The position numbers and the translations under genes were made by a program. From positions 1 through 64,000 of the forward strand of contig JAERSO010000022.1 in NCBI GenBank assembly GCA_016845585.1: a DNA stretch of 64,000 nt. Reading direction: 5' to 3'. This document shows, one piece after another, positions 44,533 through 52,898 of this stretch (its first letter is position 1; the number at the start of each line of letters is the position of its first letter). The notes under the pieces were generated by a model. It was not told the origin of the DNA and did no database searches. It saw only the letters and a program-made list of their open reading frames with translations. This stretch comes from Acidimicrobiaceae bacterium. Its GTDB lineage: Bacteria > Actinomycetota > Acidimicrobiia > Acidimicrobiales > Aldehydirespiratoraceae.

Positions 44533-44700
44533 TCAGTCGTCGTCGGCATTCTCGAACTCATCGGCCCACGCAGCGTGCTCCGGTTTGAGTTCGTCGTCAT
44601 CGTCATCGCCGAAGCTGTCGAGCAGGTTGTCGAAGTCGCCATCATGCGAGCGTTTCAGCTCGCGGGCCTCTTCATACCGCCGGTGTCGCCCCTTTTTCAC
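44533..44700 (-). CDS. Small acidic hypothetical protein
   Basis: A 55-residue protein not previously listed because of its length. It begins GTG with a GGGAG site 8 bases upstream and an in-frame stop shortly before, so the start is well defined. The first 20 residues are basic (KKGRHRRYEEARELKRS), the rest very acidic (DNLLDSFGDDDDDELKPEH, ADEFENADDD). The clear charge partition and ribosome site favour a real gene. Function unknown. Confidence 0.6.
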   Translation of the reverse strand: MKKGRHRRYEEARELKRSHDGDFDNLLDSFGDDDDDELKPEHAAWADEFENADDD

Positions 44701-44791
44701 GGCTACAGCTCCCTGTCGCGGATGTCACAGAACGTCGATTGTAGCCACACAGTTGCAATCAACAACGACACCAGCGCCGAATGGCCCAAAT

Positions 44792-45952
44792 TCAGCCGAT
44801 TCTGTTGCGGCTGCGCTCTTCCAGAACCACGTTCCCGTCCTCGAACGCCAGTGCCACGTCGCCGGCGACGAGGCGGGTGATCGGCTCTCCCGCCATCTCT
44901 CCCCGCCATCCGGATGCCAGGCGAGCGTCCTGGTCGCCTCGCACGAGTGCCTCGACGTCAGCGCGGGTGGCGAGAAGGGCTGGATCGAGTGCTTGATCGC
45001 GGGCCAGTTGGTTGACCCAGGCGGCCACCAGAGCGACCGCGGGACGCAAGTCCCGGCCGTTTTCCTTGGGGCGGTTGGGTCTGGGCGGCCGCCAGCCCTC
45101 GTCGCTGCCCAGACGAATGGCGTCCAGGATCTGCTCACCGAGCGCACCCTTCGCCATACCCCGGTCGACGCCGCGGACCTTGCCGAGAGTCTCGCCGTCG
45201 TTCGGTGCTGACTGGCTGATGGCGACGATGGCGATGTCGCTGAGGACGTAGCGCACCGGCTGGTCGATCTCCGCGGCGCGACGTTCGCGCCAGGCCGCGA
45301 TGGAACGGGCGATGCTCAACGCCGGACCCTTGAGGTGGCGGGCCTCTTTGATCTTGCGCCAGGCCTCGAGCGGGTCGCGGGGCCCACGGTCACGAGCCAG
45401 GAGGATGTCGAACTCCTGCTGGGCCCACCCGAGGCGGCCGCGTTCGTTGAGCTGATCTGTCAACAGTTGGTGGATCTCGAGAAGACGTTCGACGTCCGCG
45501 GCCGCATAGTCGAGCTGTGCGTCTCGCAGCGGTCGCTCGAGCCAGTCGGTGAGGCGGTTCCCCTTGGGGAGCTGTACGCCGAGCTCGCGCTCGTGGAGCG
45601 CGGCGAGCGATGGCGTGGACATCCCGAGGAAGCCGGCGGCGATCTGGGTGTCGAAGAGACGACGAGGGGCCACGCCGCACGCGAGTTCGAGCACCTCGAG
45701 ATCCTGTGTGGCCGCATGCAGCACGGCCAGGCTCTCGCTGTTCATCAAGTCGGCCAGCGGGGCGAGATCGACTTCCAGGGGATCGACCAGAATCAGGTTT
45801 CCCGGCCAGGCCAACTGGAGCAATGCGGCCTTCGGCCAGTACGTGCGCTCGCGATGGAACTCGGTGTCGAGCGCGTAGCGCGGCTGGCCCTCCAGCTGGT
45901 CGAGTGCCTCTCGGAGGCCGGCATCGGTGTCGATGTAGCGGTGCGGGCGCAC
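44792..45952 (-). CDS. rnd: Ribonuclease D
   Basis: A 386-residue 3'-5' exoribonuclease. The DEDDy catalytic motifs are present: ALDTEFHRE, LHAATQDLEVL and DYAAADVERLL, followed by an HRDC domain (about 210-290) and a second HRDC-like region. RNase D trims the 3' ends of tRNA and other stable RNAs. Two starts are possible: GTG at 45952, eight bases after the rhodanese stop and giving the usual short N-terminus before YIDTD, or ATG at 45994 overlapping rhodanese by 35 bases. I chose the first. Confidence 0.88.
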   Translation of the reverse strand: MRPHRYIDTDAGLREALDQLEGQPRYALDTEFHRERTYWPKAALLQLAWPGNLILVDPLEVDLAPLADLMNSESLAVLHAATQDLEVLELACGVAPRRLFDTQIAAGFLGMSTPSLAALHERELGVQLPKGNRLTDWLERPLRDAQLDYAAADVERLLEIHQLLTDQLNERGRLGWAQQEFDILLARDRGPRDPLEAWRKIKEARHLKGPALSIARSIAAWRERRAAEIDQPVRYVLSDIAIVAISQSAPNDGETLGKVRGVDRGMAKGALGEQILDAIRLGSDEGWRPPRPNRPKENGRDLRPAVALVAAWVNQLARDQALDPALLATRADVEALVRGDQDARLASGWRGEMAGEPITRLVAGDVALAFEDGNVVLEERSRNRIG

Positions 45953-45959
45953 GGAGGAG

Positions 45960-46277
45960 TCAGGTGCTCCCTGCGATGGACGGTTTCTGCGCATCAAGCC
46001 ACGCCATCATGCCGCCCTCCACGTTGATTGCGTCGAAATCTCTGGACCGGAGGAAGTCGACCGCTTGTGCGGAACGTCCACCCCGAGCGCAGATCACGTA
46101 GACGGGCGATCCCGAATCGAGTTCGTCGAGGCGGTCGGGGATCGTGTGCAAGGGGATGTGTGCGGCGCCGTCGATGTGTGCGGCCGCCCATTCGTCGTCC
46201 TCGCGGACGTCGATCAGCGCGGCATCGTCGAGGAGATGTCGGTCGAGTTCGTCGATCTCGATGTGCGGGATGTCCAT
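45960..46277 (-). CDS. Single-domain rhodanese
   Basis: A 105-residue rhodanese-like protein: ALIDVREDDEWAAAHIDGA, HIPLHTIPDRLDEL and the active-site loop VICARGGRSAQA, with the catalytic Cys at about residue 63. It transfers sulfane sulfur from a persulfide. AGGAGG precedes the ATG. It is followed at once by the RNase D gene. A link to tRNA thiolation (TtuA operon) is conceivable but unsupported by distance. Confidence 0.9.
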   Translation of the reverse strand: MDIPHIEIDELDRHLLDDAALIDVREDDEWAAAHIDGAAHIPLHTIPDRLDELDSGSPVYVICARGGRSAQAVDFLRSRDFDAINVEGGMMAWLDAQKPSIAGST

Positions 46278-46364
46278 CAGTCCTCCTGGGGGGCAGGTTG
46301 ATCGTAGCGAGCCTGACCGCGCTGAGTGTGTGACCGCGTGCGGGGCGACCCCTCGCGTCGTCGC

Positions 46365-46931
46365 CTACGGCAGGTCCTCGGGACGATCAGCGTCCTGGAA
46401 CCACGCCTCGTTCAGACCGTGGATCTCCCGGATCCAGAGGTCGCGCGCCGCGTGGCGAGGGGCGCGCACTCCCCGGTCGAACGCCGCCGAGAGGACCGAG
46501 TGCGAACGCGGGTGCCAGGCCGCATGGAGCCATTGCAAGCGGTCACCCGCCACCGGGACGGCCACATCGACGGCCGGATCCTCCAGGCCAGCGACGACCT
46601 CCAGGATGGAGTCTGGTGCCGGCTGGACCAGGTCACAGGACAACACGACCAGTCTTTCGATGTCGCTGCTGAATGCTCCGAGATCGGCGAGTGCCGTGAG
46701 GAGTCCACCGAGGGGACCTTCACCCGGGAACTGATCGGCGACATGGGCCAGGCCGAGTTCGCCGAGTCGGGGGGCATCACCGCCCACGACGACGACCCGT
46801 GTCGCTCCGGCCTCGCTCAGCGCCTGCGCGCCTCGACTCACCAGGGCGACTCCGTCGATTGCGATGAAGGCTTTGTCCCGCCCCATCCGACTGCTCGCGC
46901 CACCGGCGAGAACCGCCCCGGCGAAGGTCAC
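46365..46931 (-). CDS. mobA: Molybdenum cofactor guanylyltransferase MobA-like
   Basis: A 188-residue nucleotidyltransferase with the GTP-binding loop AVLAGGASSRMGRDKA and the GPLGGLLTAL and LSCDLVQP motifs of MobA. It would attach GMP to molybdopterin. The GTG at 46931 overlaps the stop of the preceding DUF3151 gene (GTGA), which supports it over a longer frame that begins inside that gene. No molybdoenzyme or other Moco gene is in the window. Confidence 0.85.
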   Translation of the reverse strand: MTFAGAVLAGGASSRMGRDKAFIAIDGVALVSRGAQALSEAGATRVVVVGGDAPRLGELGLAHVADQFPGEGPLGGLLTALADLGAFSSDIERLVVLSCDLVQPAPDSILEVVAGLEDPAVDVAVPVAGDRLQWLHAAWHPRSHSVLSAAFDRGVRAPRHAARDLWIREIHGLNEAWFQDADRPEDLP

Positions 46932-47359
46932 GGAGATGGTGGCCAGTCCGGGTCGAGTTGACGCAGGAAGAGTGCACAACGCTCGTCCTCGTCGCTCTCC
47001 CCGATTTCGGCCGCAACCGATTGCAGGCCGCTCAGCGCGCGCAGGAATCCTCGGTTGGTCTCATGGCGCCATCGGACGAAACCGCTGCCGCGCCACCCGT
47101 TGGCCCGCAGACGATCGAGACCGCGGTGATAGCCGGTGCGATAGGCGGCGTACCGCAATGCCGGCAGTTCAACCAGGTCGCCCAGGACGGCCCAGGCCTC
47201 GATGCAACGGGGGTGGCGACTGCACACCTGCCCGACTGCGTCAACCGGGTTCGCGCTCGCCTCGGCGGCGCGCAGGGCGTCCAGCGCCTCGGCCGGTTCC
47301 GGATCGAGCACGGTCTCGGGAGGGCCGGACATGGAGAGGTTCACCGGACGATCGGTCAT
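46928..47359 (-). CDS. DUF3151 family protein
   Basis: A 143-residue actinobacterial protein of unknown function: CSRHPRCIEAWAVLGDL, ALRYAAYRTGYHRGLDRLRA, GWRGSGFVRW and ETNRGFLRALSGL are the family landmarks I recognise. It is mostly helical, TPR-like. The ATG follows a TAGGCT box by six bases with no ribosome site, and its stop overlaps the mobA start. Confidence 0.85.
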   Translation of the reverse strand: MTDRPVNLSMSGPPETVLDPEPAEALDALRAAEASANPVDAVGQVCSRHPRCIEAWAVLGDLVELPALRYAAYRTGYHRGLDRLRANGWRGSGFVRWRHETNRGFLRALSGLQSVAAEIGESDEDERCALFLRQLDPDWPPSP

Positions 47360-47393
47360 CTCGGGAGCCTACCGACAGCGGTAGCCTCAGCAG
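47360..47393. promoter_or_regulatory. Divergent leaderless promoters at 47.4 kb
   Basis: Minus strand TAGGCT (47371-47366) ends six bases before the DUF3151 ATG; plus strand TAGCCT (47382-47387) ends six bases before the GTG at 47394. The intergenic region is only 34 bases. Confidence 0.45.
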
Positions 47394-47669
47394 GTGCTTC
47401 CTGATTGGCTCGACCCCGACACCCTGCAATGGGCCATTCTCGTGGCCATCGCGGTGCTGCTGTACCTGATGTACGTCGTGGCGCGCACTATTCGCCGCGC
47501 ACTCACCCGCTTCCTGTTGTTCATCCTGCTCGCCGGCGTGGGCCTGTCCCTCTGGATCCAGCGCGCCGATCTGCAGGACTGCGTCGACACGTGTTCGTGC
47601 TCGCTGTACGGCCAGGATGTCGAGATTCCCGCGGACGAGCGTCTCGAACGCTGTGGGTCCGACGCCTAG
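47394..47669 (+). CDS. Small membrane protein with a Cys-rich tail
   Basis: A 91-residue protein. Residues about 12-30 and 38-56 are hydrophobic (AILVAIAVLLYLMYVVA, FLLFILLAGVGLSLWI), suggesting two membrane spans joined by a basic loop (RTIRRALTR). The short C-terminal part has four cysteines (DCVDTCSCSL and ERCGSDA). GTG start, leaderless promoter. Family not recognised. Its stop overlaps the pyruvate kinase stop on the other strand. Confidence 0.65.
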   Translation: MLPDWLDPDTLQWAILVAIAVLLYLMYVVARTIRRALTRFLLFILLAGVGLSLWIQRADLQDCVDTCSCSLYGQDVEIPADERLERCGSDA

Positions 47670-49096
47670 GGGACTCGTTCGATACGAAGGACGTTGGTCG
47701 ACCGGGAGCGACTGTCGGAGCCGGCGAGCACGGCCACCCGGTCGCCGGCGCGAACATGGCCGGCATCGCGGGCGAGGCGAAGGGCTTCGCCCACCATCTC
47801 CTCGTTGCTGCCACCCTTCTCCATCAACATCGGCGTGGTGCCCCAGCTGAGCGTGAGCTGCTGCACGGTGGCCTCGTTGGTCGAGAACCCCAGGATCGTG
47901 GCGTTGGGCCGAAAGCGCGCCATCGACCGGACAGTGAACCCTGAGCCGGAGATGCAGAGGACATGGTCGATGTCGAGCTCGTCGGTCGCCCGCCAGGTCG
48001 CCATCGTCATCGCGTCGGTGATCGACGCGGCATCAGCGGCCGCGTCGGTCATGCGAATCTCGGCCAGCTGGCGGGCCCACGCCTCGTAGTCCATCTCCTC
48101 ATCGGCCCGCCGGGCGATGCGGCTCATCGTGCGCACGACGTTGACCGGGTCGTGGCCGACGGCGGTCTCGCCCGAGAGCATGACGGCCGACGAGCCGTCG
48201 AAGACCGCGTTGGCGACGTCGGAGGCCTCGGCTCGGGTCGGAGCCGGGGCGGTCACCATGGATTCGAGCATCTGGGTGGCGGTGATGACGGGCCGGCCAC
48301 CGGCGATGCACTCCTGGATGATCTGCTTCTGCAGATGCGGAAGGTCTTCGAGGCTGCACTCGTTGCCGAGGTCGCCACGCGCGACCATGATCGCTCCGGC
48401 GGCCTCGATGATCCCGGGAAGATTCTCGACGGCGGCCCGGGTCTCGATCTTCGCGATGACGAGCGGACCCCTCGGGTGGGGCTCGGTGCCGACACGACGG
48501 ATGTCGTGGGCGCTGCGCACGAAGGAGACGGCGATCATGTCGACGCCGGCTTCCACGAAAGCGTCGATCGCCTCGAAGTCCTCGGGCGTGGGCGTCGAAA
48601 TGGAGAGCCGATCACTCGGAACGTGCACGCCAGGACGACCCCGCAACAGGCTTCCGTGGACCACGGTGGCCAACATCTTGTCTGCGGACTTGTCGGTGAC
48701 TTCGAGGATGGCACCACCGTCGCCGATCGTGAGGCGATCACCGACCTGGATGTCGCGCATCAAGAACTCGTAGTCGACCTCGATGATCGAGGCGTCGGAC
48801 TGGTCGTCCCCCACGCGAAGCTCGACCGAGGTCCCGGTCAGCACCTCGATGCCGACCTCTCCGAATGATCCGGCGCGGACCTTCGGGCCGGGCAGGTCGA
48901 CGAGCACACCGACGCGACGACCCTCCTCGGCCGCGACTCGACGAATACGGTGCAGGCGCTCCAGGGCTTCGTCGATGGTGCCGTGGGCAAGGCCGAGACG
49001 GGCCACGTCCATCCCGGCACGTATCAAGGCACGCAGCGTCTCCTCGTCGTCAGACGCGGGACCGATGGTGGCGACGATCTTTGTTCGACGATGCAT
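47666..49096 (-). CDS. pyk: Pyruvate kinase
   Basis: A 476-residue glycolytic enzyme producing pyruvate and ATP from phosphoenolpyruvate and ADP. The landmarks are MHRRTKIVATIGPASDDEE, KVRAGSFG, the active-site KIETRAAVENLPGII, MVARGDLGNECSLEDLP and VITATQMLESM. A TAGCGT box ends 8 bases before the ATG at 49096, selecting it over the ATG two codons upstream. The B domain and C-terminal allosteric domain are complete. Confidence 0.95.
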   Translation of the reverse strand: MHRRTKIVATIGPASDDEETLRALIRAGMDVARLGLAHGTIDEALERLHRIRRVAAEEGRRVGVLVDLPGPKVRAGSFGEVGIEVLTGTSVELRVGDDQSDASIIEVDYEFLMRDIQVGDRLTIGDGGAILEVTDKSADKMLATVVHGSLLRGRPGVHVPSDRLSISTPTPEDFEAIDAFVEAGVDMIAVSFVRSAHDIRRVGTEPHPRGPLVIAKIETRAAVENLPGIIEAAGAIMVARGDLGNECSLEDLPHLQKQIIQECIAGGRPVITATQMLESMVTAPAPTRAEASDVANAVFDGSSAVMLSGETAVGHDPVNVVRTMSRIARRADEEMDYEAWARQLAEIRMTDAAADAASITDAMTMATWRATDELDIDHVLCISGSGFTVRSMARFRPNATILGFSTNEATVQQLTLSWGTTPMLMEKGGSNEEMVGEALRLARDAGHVRAGDRVAVLAGSDSRSRSTNVLRIERVP

Positions 49097-49104
49097 ATGC
49101 ATCA

Positions 49105-49110
49105 ACGCTA
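49105..49110 (-). promoter_or_regulatory. Leaderless -10 box of pyk
   Basis: TAGCGT on the minus strand lies 8 bases before the ATG at 49096 and would overlap any transcript that had to start before the upstream ATG at 49102. Confidence 0.4.
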
Positions 49111-49149
49111 CCCCCGTGGCTTCGAACGTCGCGGGAAGACGCCGGATGC

Positions 49150-49923
49150 TCAGTTCAGCCGGGCCCGGAGGCGCCGCGCATGCTCTGCGGCAGCGTCGGT
49201 GTCCGTGGCCGCTGCCAGGCGCTCCAACAGAAGGGCAGCCTCGTCGTATCGTCCCCGGCTCTCACAGAGCTCGGCGAGCGCTCGCAGTTCGGGCGGTGCC
49301 ATGGGGAGCTGCACCCGAAGACTCAGAAGGCAATCGAGCTTGCTCGGGTCACGCATCCGAAGCGAGGCGGTGAGGTTGTTCAACACTCGCGTCACGACAT
49401 TTCGAGCCAGCACCGGTTCGAGGAAACGGTCATCGAACGCGGCGCCATTGCCGTGGATCGACTCGAATTTGGCGACGCATTCGACACGATCGAGCGTCAC
49501 GCCACCCGCGTAGGGATCGAGGTAGCGAATCGGATCACCGCCGTGGCGTACGAGGAAGTGTCCGGGCATGCCGATGCCATCGAAGCGCAGGCCGAGGCGC
49601 CGCCCGGTCTCGATCATCACTGCTGCCAACGTGATCGGCATCCCCTGGCGCCGGTTCAACACGACGTCGAGCATCGAGTTCCGGGGGTCGTGATAGTCAC
49701 TCGTATCACCGACGAATCCCCCCTCGTCGAACAGATGTCGAACGAGCCCGTCAACGGTCGGTTCCGCACAGGAGTCGGCGAGACGATCCAGATTTTCGAG
49801 TCCGCTCGTGATGATGCCCGGGTCGTCGCGCAGCGCCGCAGCGAGAAGCAACAGCGAGCGGTCGAGCACCACCGAGCCTTTGTCCGCACACATCGTCGCG
49901 ACGAACTCAGCGGCTGGGTCCAT
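49150..49923 (-). CDS. SirB1-family transglutaminase-like/TPR protein
   Basis: A 257-residue protein with the SirB1 N-terminal region (LLLLAAALRDDP, NRRQGMPITLAAVMIETGRRLGL, GIGMPGHFLVRHG) and a C-terminal TPR-like tail (LRALAELCESRGRYDEAALLL). The transglutaminase-like Cys is not obvious, but the conserved PGHF histidine is. Function unknown. The ATG at 49923 follows TACGGT by six bases and replaces a longer in-frame start. It is divergent from the GDPD gene. Confidence 0.82.
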   Translation of the reverse strand: MDPAAEFVATMCADKGSVVLDRSLLLLAAALRDDPGIITSGLENLDRLADSCAEPTVDGLVRHLFDEGGFVGDTSDYHDPRNSMLDVVLNRRQGMPITLAAVMIETGRRLGLRFDGIGMPGHFLVRHGGDPIRYLDPYAGGVTLDRVECVAKFESIHGNGAAFDDRFLEPVLARNVVTRVLNNLTASLRMRDPSKLDCLLSLRVQLPMAPPELRALAELCESRGRYDEAALLLERLAAATDTDAAAEHARRLRARLN

Positions 49924-49929
49924 CGCGCC

Positions 49930-50002
49930 ACCGTAGCGAGGTTCGCCCACGCGTGTCGGAGGAGCAGCCTGCCGTGGGGGCGTCGGCGCCGCTGGCTACG
50001 CT
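49930..50002. promoter_or_regulatory. Divergent leaderless promoters at 49.9 kb
   Basis: Minus strand TACGGT (49935-49930) ends six bases before the ATG at 49923; plus strand TACGCT (49997-50002) ends six bases before the GTG at 50009. Neither gene has a ribosome binding site. Confidence 0.45.
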
Positions 50003-50008
50003 CGCCGA

Positions 50009-50764
50009 GTGGCACATCCCTACCTCACCGTGGCCGAACCGCTGGCTTTCGCCCACCGCGGCGGCGCCAGCGCTCATCCCGAGAACACCGCGCTTGCCTT
50101 CGAGCACGCGGTCGGCCTCGGCTACACGCACCTCGAGACCGATGTGCACGTGACTGCGGACGGTGTGGCGGTGGCCTTTCACGATCACTCACTCGACCGG
50201 GTGACGGACCGGACCGGAGAGATCAGCGAGCTCAGTTGGGTGGAGGTGGCACAGGCTCGGGTGGACGGGGAACATCCGATCTGTCGACTCGATGAACTGT
50301 TGGGTTCGTTCCCCGACACCTACTTCAACCTGGACCCGAAGCACGACGCGGCCGTCCAGCCACTCGTCGACGTGCTGGCCCGAACCGGCGCAACGACGCG
50401 TGTCTGCGTTTGCAGCTTCAGCGGTCGCCGCACCCGGCAGGTCAAGAGAAAGGTCGGGGCCGAGCTGTGCACCGGCGCGGGCCCGGCTGAGGTCGTCGGC
50501 GCGCTGATCCGCGGTTGGCGCGTCCCGACGTTGGGCGATGGCTCTGATGTCCTCCAGGTGCCCACCGGATACAGCCGTATCCGGATTGTCACGCAACGAT
50601 TCGTGGACGCCGCCCATCGCTCCGGCAAGCACGTCCACGTGTGGACGATCGACGACCCCGACGAGATGAACCATCTTCTCGACATCGGCGTCGACGGCAT
50701 CATGACCGACGAGCCCGAGGTTCTCCGCGAGGTGTTCCGTTCGCGGGGCCACTGGCCGAGCTGA
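50009..50764 (+). CDS. Glycerophosphodiester phosphodiesterase
   Basis: A 251-residue TIM-barrel GDPD enzyme. Catalytic and metal residues are in AFAHRGGASAHPENTALAF, LETDVHVTADG and FHDHSLDRVTDRTG, with the second metal site in YFNLDPKHD. It cleaves deacylated phospholipids to glycerol-3-phosphate and an alcohol. No signal peptide, so it is cytoplasmic. The start is GTG, leaderless. Confidence 0.9.
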   Translation: MAHPYLTVAEPLAFAHRGGASAHPENTALAFEHAVGLGYTHLETDVHVTADGVAVAFHDHSLDRVTDRTGEISELSWVEVAQARVDGEHPICRLDELLGSFPDTYFNLDPKHDAAVQPLVDVLARTGATTRVCVCSFSGRRTRQVKRKVGAELCTGAGPAEVVGALIRGWRVPTLGDGSDVLQVPTGYSRIRIVTQRFVDAAHRSGKHVHVWTIDDPDEMNHLLDIGVDGIMTDEPEVLREVFRSRGHWPS

Positions 50765-50824
50765 CGAGCATCCACGCCCCCGGCCGGACTGTCGATACAC
50801 TGCGGGTGGGTCGAAGCGGGACCT

Positions 50825-50848
50825 CTCCGGGCCATTGGCCCGGAGTTT
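50825..50848 (+). terminator. Terminator between GDPD and lytic transglycosylase genes
   Basis: A perfect 9-bp stem CTCCGGGCC / GGCCCGGAG (50825-50833, 50837-50845) with the loop ATT is followed by TTT. It sits 60 bases past the GDPD stop. Confidence 0.65.
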
Positions 50849-50869
50849 GGCGTTACCAAGCCACCGCTC

Positions 50870-52153
50870 ATGACTCTCGCTCTCTCCCCACGCTCCCCTG
50901 CCGCTCGCCGACGCTGCCGCCGTGCCGGCATCGCCTCGCTGGTCGCTGCGCCGCTACTGGCCGGACTCCTGTTGTCATCCCACATTGCAGCCGGCCGGGA
51001 CGAGACCACGCTGGAACCGACCGCCGCGCTCGTGCCGGACGACTCCCTCGATCCCCGCATGCTGACCCTCGAGTTGGATGGCCCGCGCTGGCACACCGCA
51101 CTGGCAGCGCTCGACGCGGCGATCTTCGACCATCGTGAAGCCGAACGGGGGCTGGCCCGCGCCCACGACGAACTCCGCGAGATACGCGCGGAACTGGCCG
51201 CGGCGACTCGAGCCGATACCGATACTCGCACGGTCGCCGCCGGTCTCGAGGCGGAGATCTCGGCCGCGCGCCGGCTTCTCGAGGCGAGTGCGATCGCCCG
51301 TTTCGTTCGCAGCGGGGATGTCGAGTCCGACATCCTGGCCTCGCCGAGTGATGCAACGAAGGGCTCTCGGCGCCTGCAGCTGTCCGATGAGGCCAACGAC
51401 GTGCAGCTCGACCATTGGCGGGCCCTGTTGGACCGCGCGGAACAGATCAGCGCGGAGCTCTCCGAGCTCGGGGGCCGTGCACTCGAGCTCCGCGCCCGAG
51501 AGGGTGCGCTCGCGGCCACGATCGACGCTGGCGAGACGGCACTTCCCGCTCTGGAGCGGCGCGTCGTCGACGCCACCGAGTCCGTGCGCAGTTCACGCCG
51601 ATCAGCCACCATTCCCGGTGTCGACATCCCCGTGACCGCGCTGGATGCGTATCTGAGTGCGGAGACCCGGTTGGCGGAAACCGAGCCGAGCTGTGGACTC
51701 GAGTGGTGGATGATCGCCGGGGTCGGCCGCGTGGAGAGCCGCCATGGCCACCTGGGTGGTCGCACGCTCAGCGAGAGTGGACGGGCGAGTCCGGAGATCA
51801 TCGGTGTCGCGCTGGACGGCGGACCCAATGTGCGGGCCATCGTCGACACCGACGGCGGTGTGCTCGACGGTGACCCGATCTGGGACCGCGCCGTGGGCCC
51901 GATGCAGTTCATCCCGGAGACATGGTCGATTCGAGGCCGCGACGGCAACGGCGACGGCACGGCCGATCCCCACAACATCTATGACGCGGCGTACTCGACG
52001 GGTCGCTTTCTCTGCCGCCTGGGCGAGGTGCTCGATGCCGGTCGGGGTCTCGAGCGTGCCTACTTCGGCTACAACACCTCCGATGAGTACGTCGCTGATG
52101 TCAGCCGACACGCTCGGCGGTACCGCGAGGCCCTCGAGGATCGGCTTCCGTAG
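50870..52153 (+). CDS. Secreted lytic murein transglycosylase with coiled-coil N-terminus
   Basis: A 427-residue exported protein: signal/anchor at about 18-40, a long helical coiled-coil region (about 75-240) and a C-terminal lytic transglycosylase domain (about 255-425). The catalytic Glu is in IAGVGRVESRHG; GPMQFIPETW and the FGYNTSDEYV segment complete the SLT/MltB-type active cleft. It cleaves peptidoglycan glycan strands with anhydro product. The coiled coil resembles that of NlpC/p60-type partners and may regulate the enzyme. Downstream is a long non-coding stretch. Confidence 0.88.
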   Translation: MTLALSPRSPAARRRCRRAGIASLVAAPLLAGLLLSSHIAAGRDETTLEPTAALVPDDSLDPRMLTLELDGPRWHTALAALDAAIFDHREAERGLARAHDELREIRAELAAATRADTDTRTVAAGLEAEISAARRLLEASAIARFVRSGDVESDILASPSDATKGSRRLQLSDEANDVQLDHWRALLDRAEQISAELSELGGRALELRAREGALAATIDAGETALPALERRVVDATESVRSSRRSATIPGVDIPVTALDAYLSAETRLAETEPSCGLEWWMIAGVGRVESRHGHLGGRTLSESGRASPEIIGVALDGGPNVRAIVDTDGGVLDGDPIWDRAVGPMQFIPETWSIRGRDGNGDGTADPHNIYDAAYSTGRFLCRLGEVLDAGRGLERAYFGYNTSDEYVADVSRHARRYREALEDRLP

Positions 52154-52292
52154 GCCTCGCCAGGACACCTCCTGTGGGTGAAACTGTGGACAAGATGTGC
52201 GAAATCACCTGTTCGCGGTGGTTATCGCTGTGTGCAGTGGGGATTTCGCCGATCGGCTTGACCCGCCATGGGGTCGGCGACAGGATGAATCT
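52154..52292 (+). other. Non-coding leader region before the large RNA
   Basis: No credible gene. It holds one DnaA-box-like TGTGGACAA (52184-52192) and a promoter candidate TTGACC (52258-52263), 17 bases, CAGGAT (52281-52286), which would start a transcript near 52293. A single DnaA-like box without dnaA or dnaN nearby does not make an origin. Confidence 0.5.
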
Positions 52293-52867
52293 CGTCGACA
52301 CGGAGCGAAGGCGCTGGGACGACGGAGTGGAGCAAGCGGCGCAAGCCGGGAGCGATGCTTCGAGCACCTCAGAGCCGGAGGGCCGGGTCGACACGACAAG
52401 ATCAGGCCGGTTCCCTCGGGAGCCGGCGGATCGACCGGAGACATCGTCGAGGTGTCGAAGGACCGAACGGAAGCTCCTGACGAGGGAGCCGATGGGAGGG
52501 CCGGAGAGATCTCGCTCAGCGGAGAACCACCAGGTTGTCAGGCGCACACCGCCGGGTGTGAGGTCGGGCTCGGAGGCCCTCGACGCAGGGAGATGTCGGG
52601 TCGTACCGCAACGCAGCGTTTCCGACGGGGAGCGAAGCAGCGGGGTGCGGGCCAGATGCCGCCGGGTATCGACGGTTGATTCAGCGCAGTTGCCGGGAGG
52701 GACGTCCTCACGGGGATTGGGCAGAGTGGAATCCCACGTACAGGGAGGCTGCTCCAGAAGGCGAAGTGAGCCGTCGGGTTCGCCGAGCTGGGTGGTTGTG
52801 TCGATCTCGGAGCCCCGAGGAGTTGACTGGCGAAAGCTGGAAGGCTACTCGGGGCTTCGTCCCTTTT
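52293..52867 (+). ncRNA. Unassigned structured RNA of about 570 nt
   Basis: A G/A-rich stretch without a plausible protein gene. An 8-bp helix joins its ends (52294-52301 with 52798-52805, GTCGACAC/GTGTCGAT), and local stems fill the interior: CGGC-GCAA-GCCG (52337-52348), CCGGTTCC/GGAGCCGG with a CTCG loop (52407-52426), TCGACAC/GTGTCGA (52388-52394, 52452-52458), CACACC/GGTGTG near 52545-52560 and GTCGG/CCGAC around 52596-52625. It ends in a 46-nt GAAA-capped terminator followed by T5. Hallmarks of RNase P, tmRNA, SRP RNA or group I/II introns were looked for and not found. Confidence 0.55.
52811..52867 (+). terminator. Long GNRA-capped terminator of the 52.3 kb RNA
   Basis: AGCCCCGAG (52811-52819) pairs with CTCGGGGCT (52848-52856). 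Inside it a second helix CTGGC-GAAA-GCTGG is separated by a region of G-T pairs and purine mismatches. TTTTT follows at 52864-52868. The T-run is on the plus strand, so it does not serve the minus-strand gene that follows. Confidence 0.7.
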
Positions 52868-52898
52868 TCGGGTGCGTTTCCGGTGCCAACCGCGGAAC

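Noticed and set aside
50320-51978. A 552-codon minus-strand frame
   Set aside because: Antisense to the GDPD and lytic transglycosylase genes; Ser/Arg-rich mirror frame with no recognisable fold.
52173-52195. Possible origin of replication because of a DnaA-box-like TGTGGACAA
   Set aside because: Only one box is convincing, and none of dnaA, dnaN, gyrB or rpmH is near.
52293-52867. Identity of the large RNA as RNase P RNA, tmRNA or a group II intron
   Set aside because: No GAGGAAAGTCC or P4 strands, no tag-peptide frame or TPsiC-like 3' end, no domain V hairpin and no reverse transcriptase nearby.
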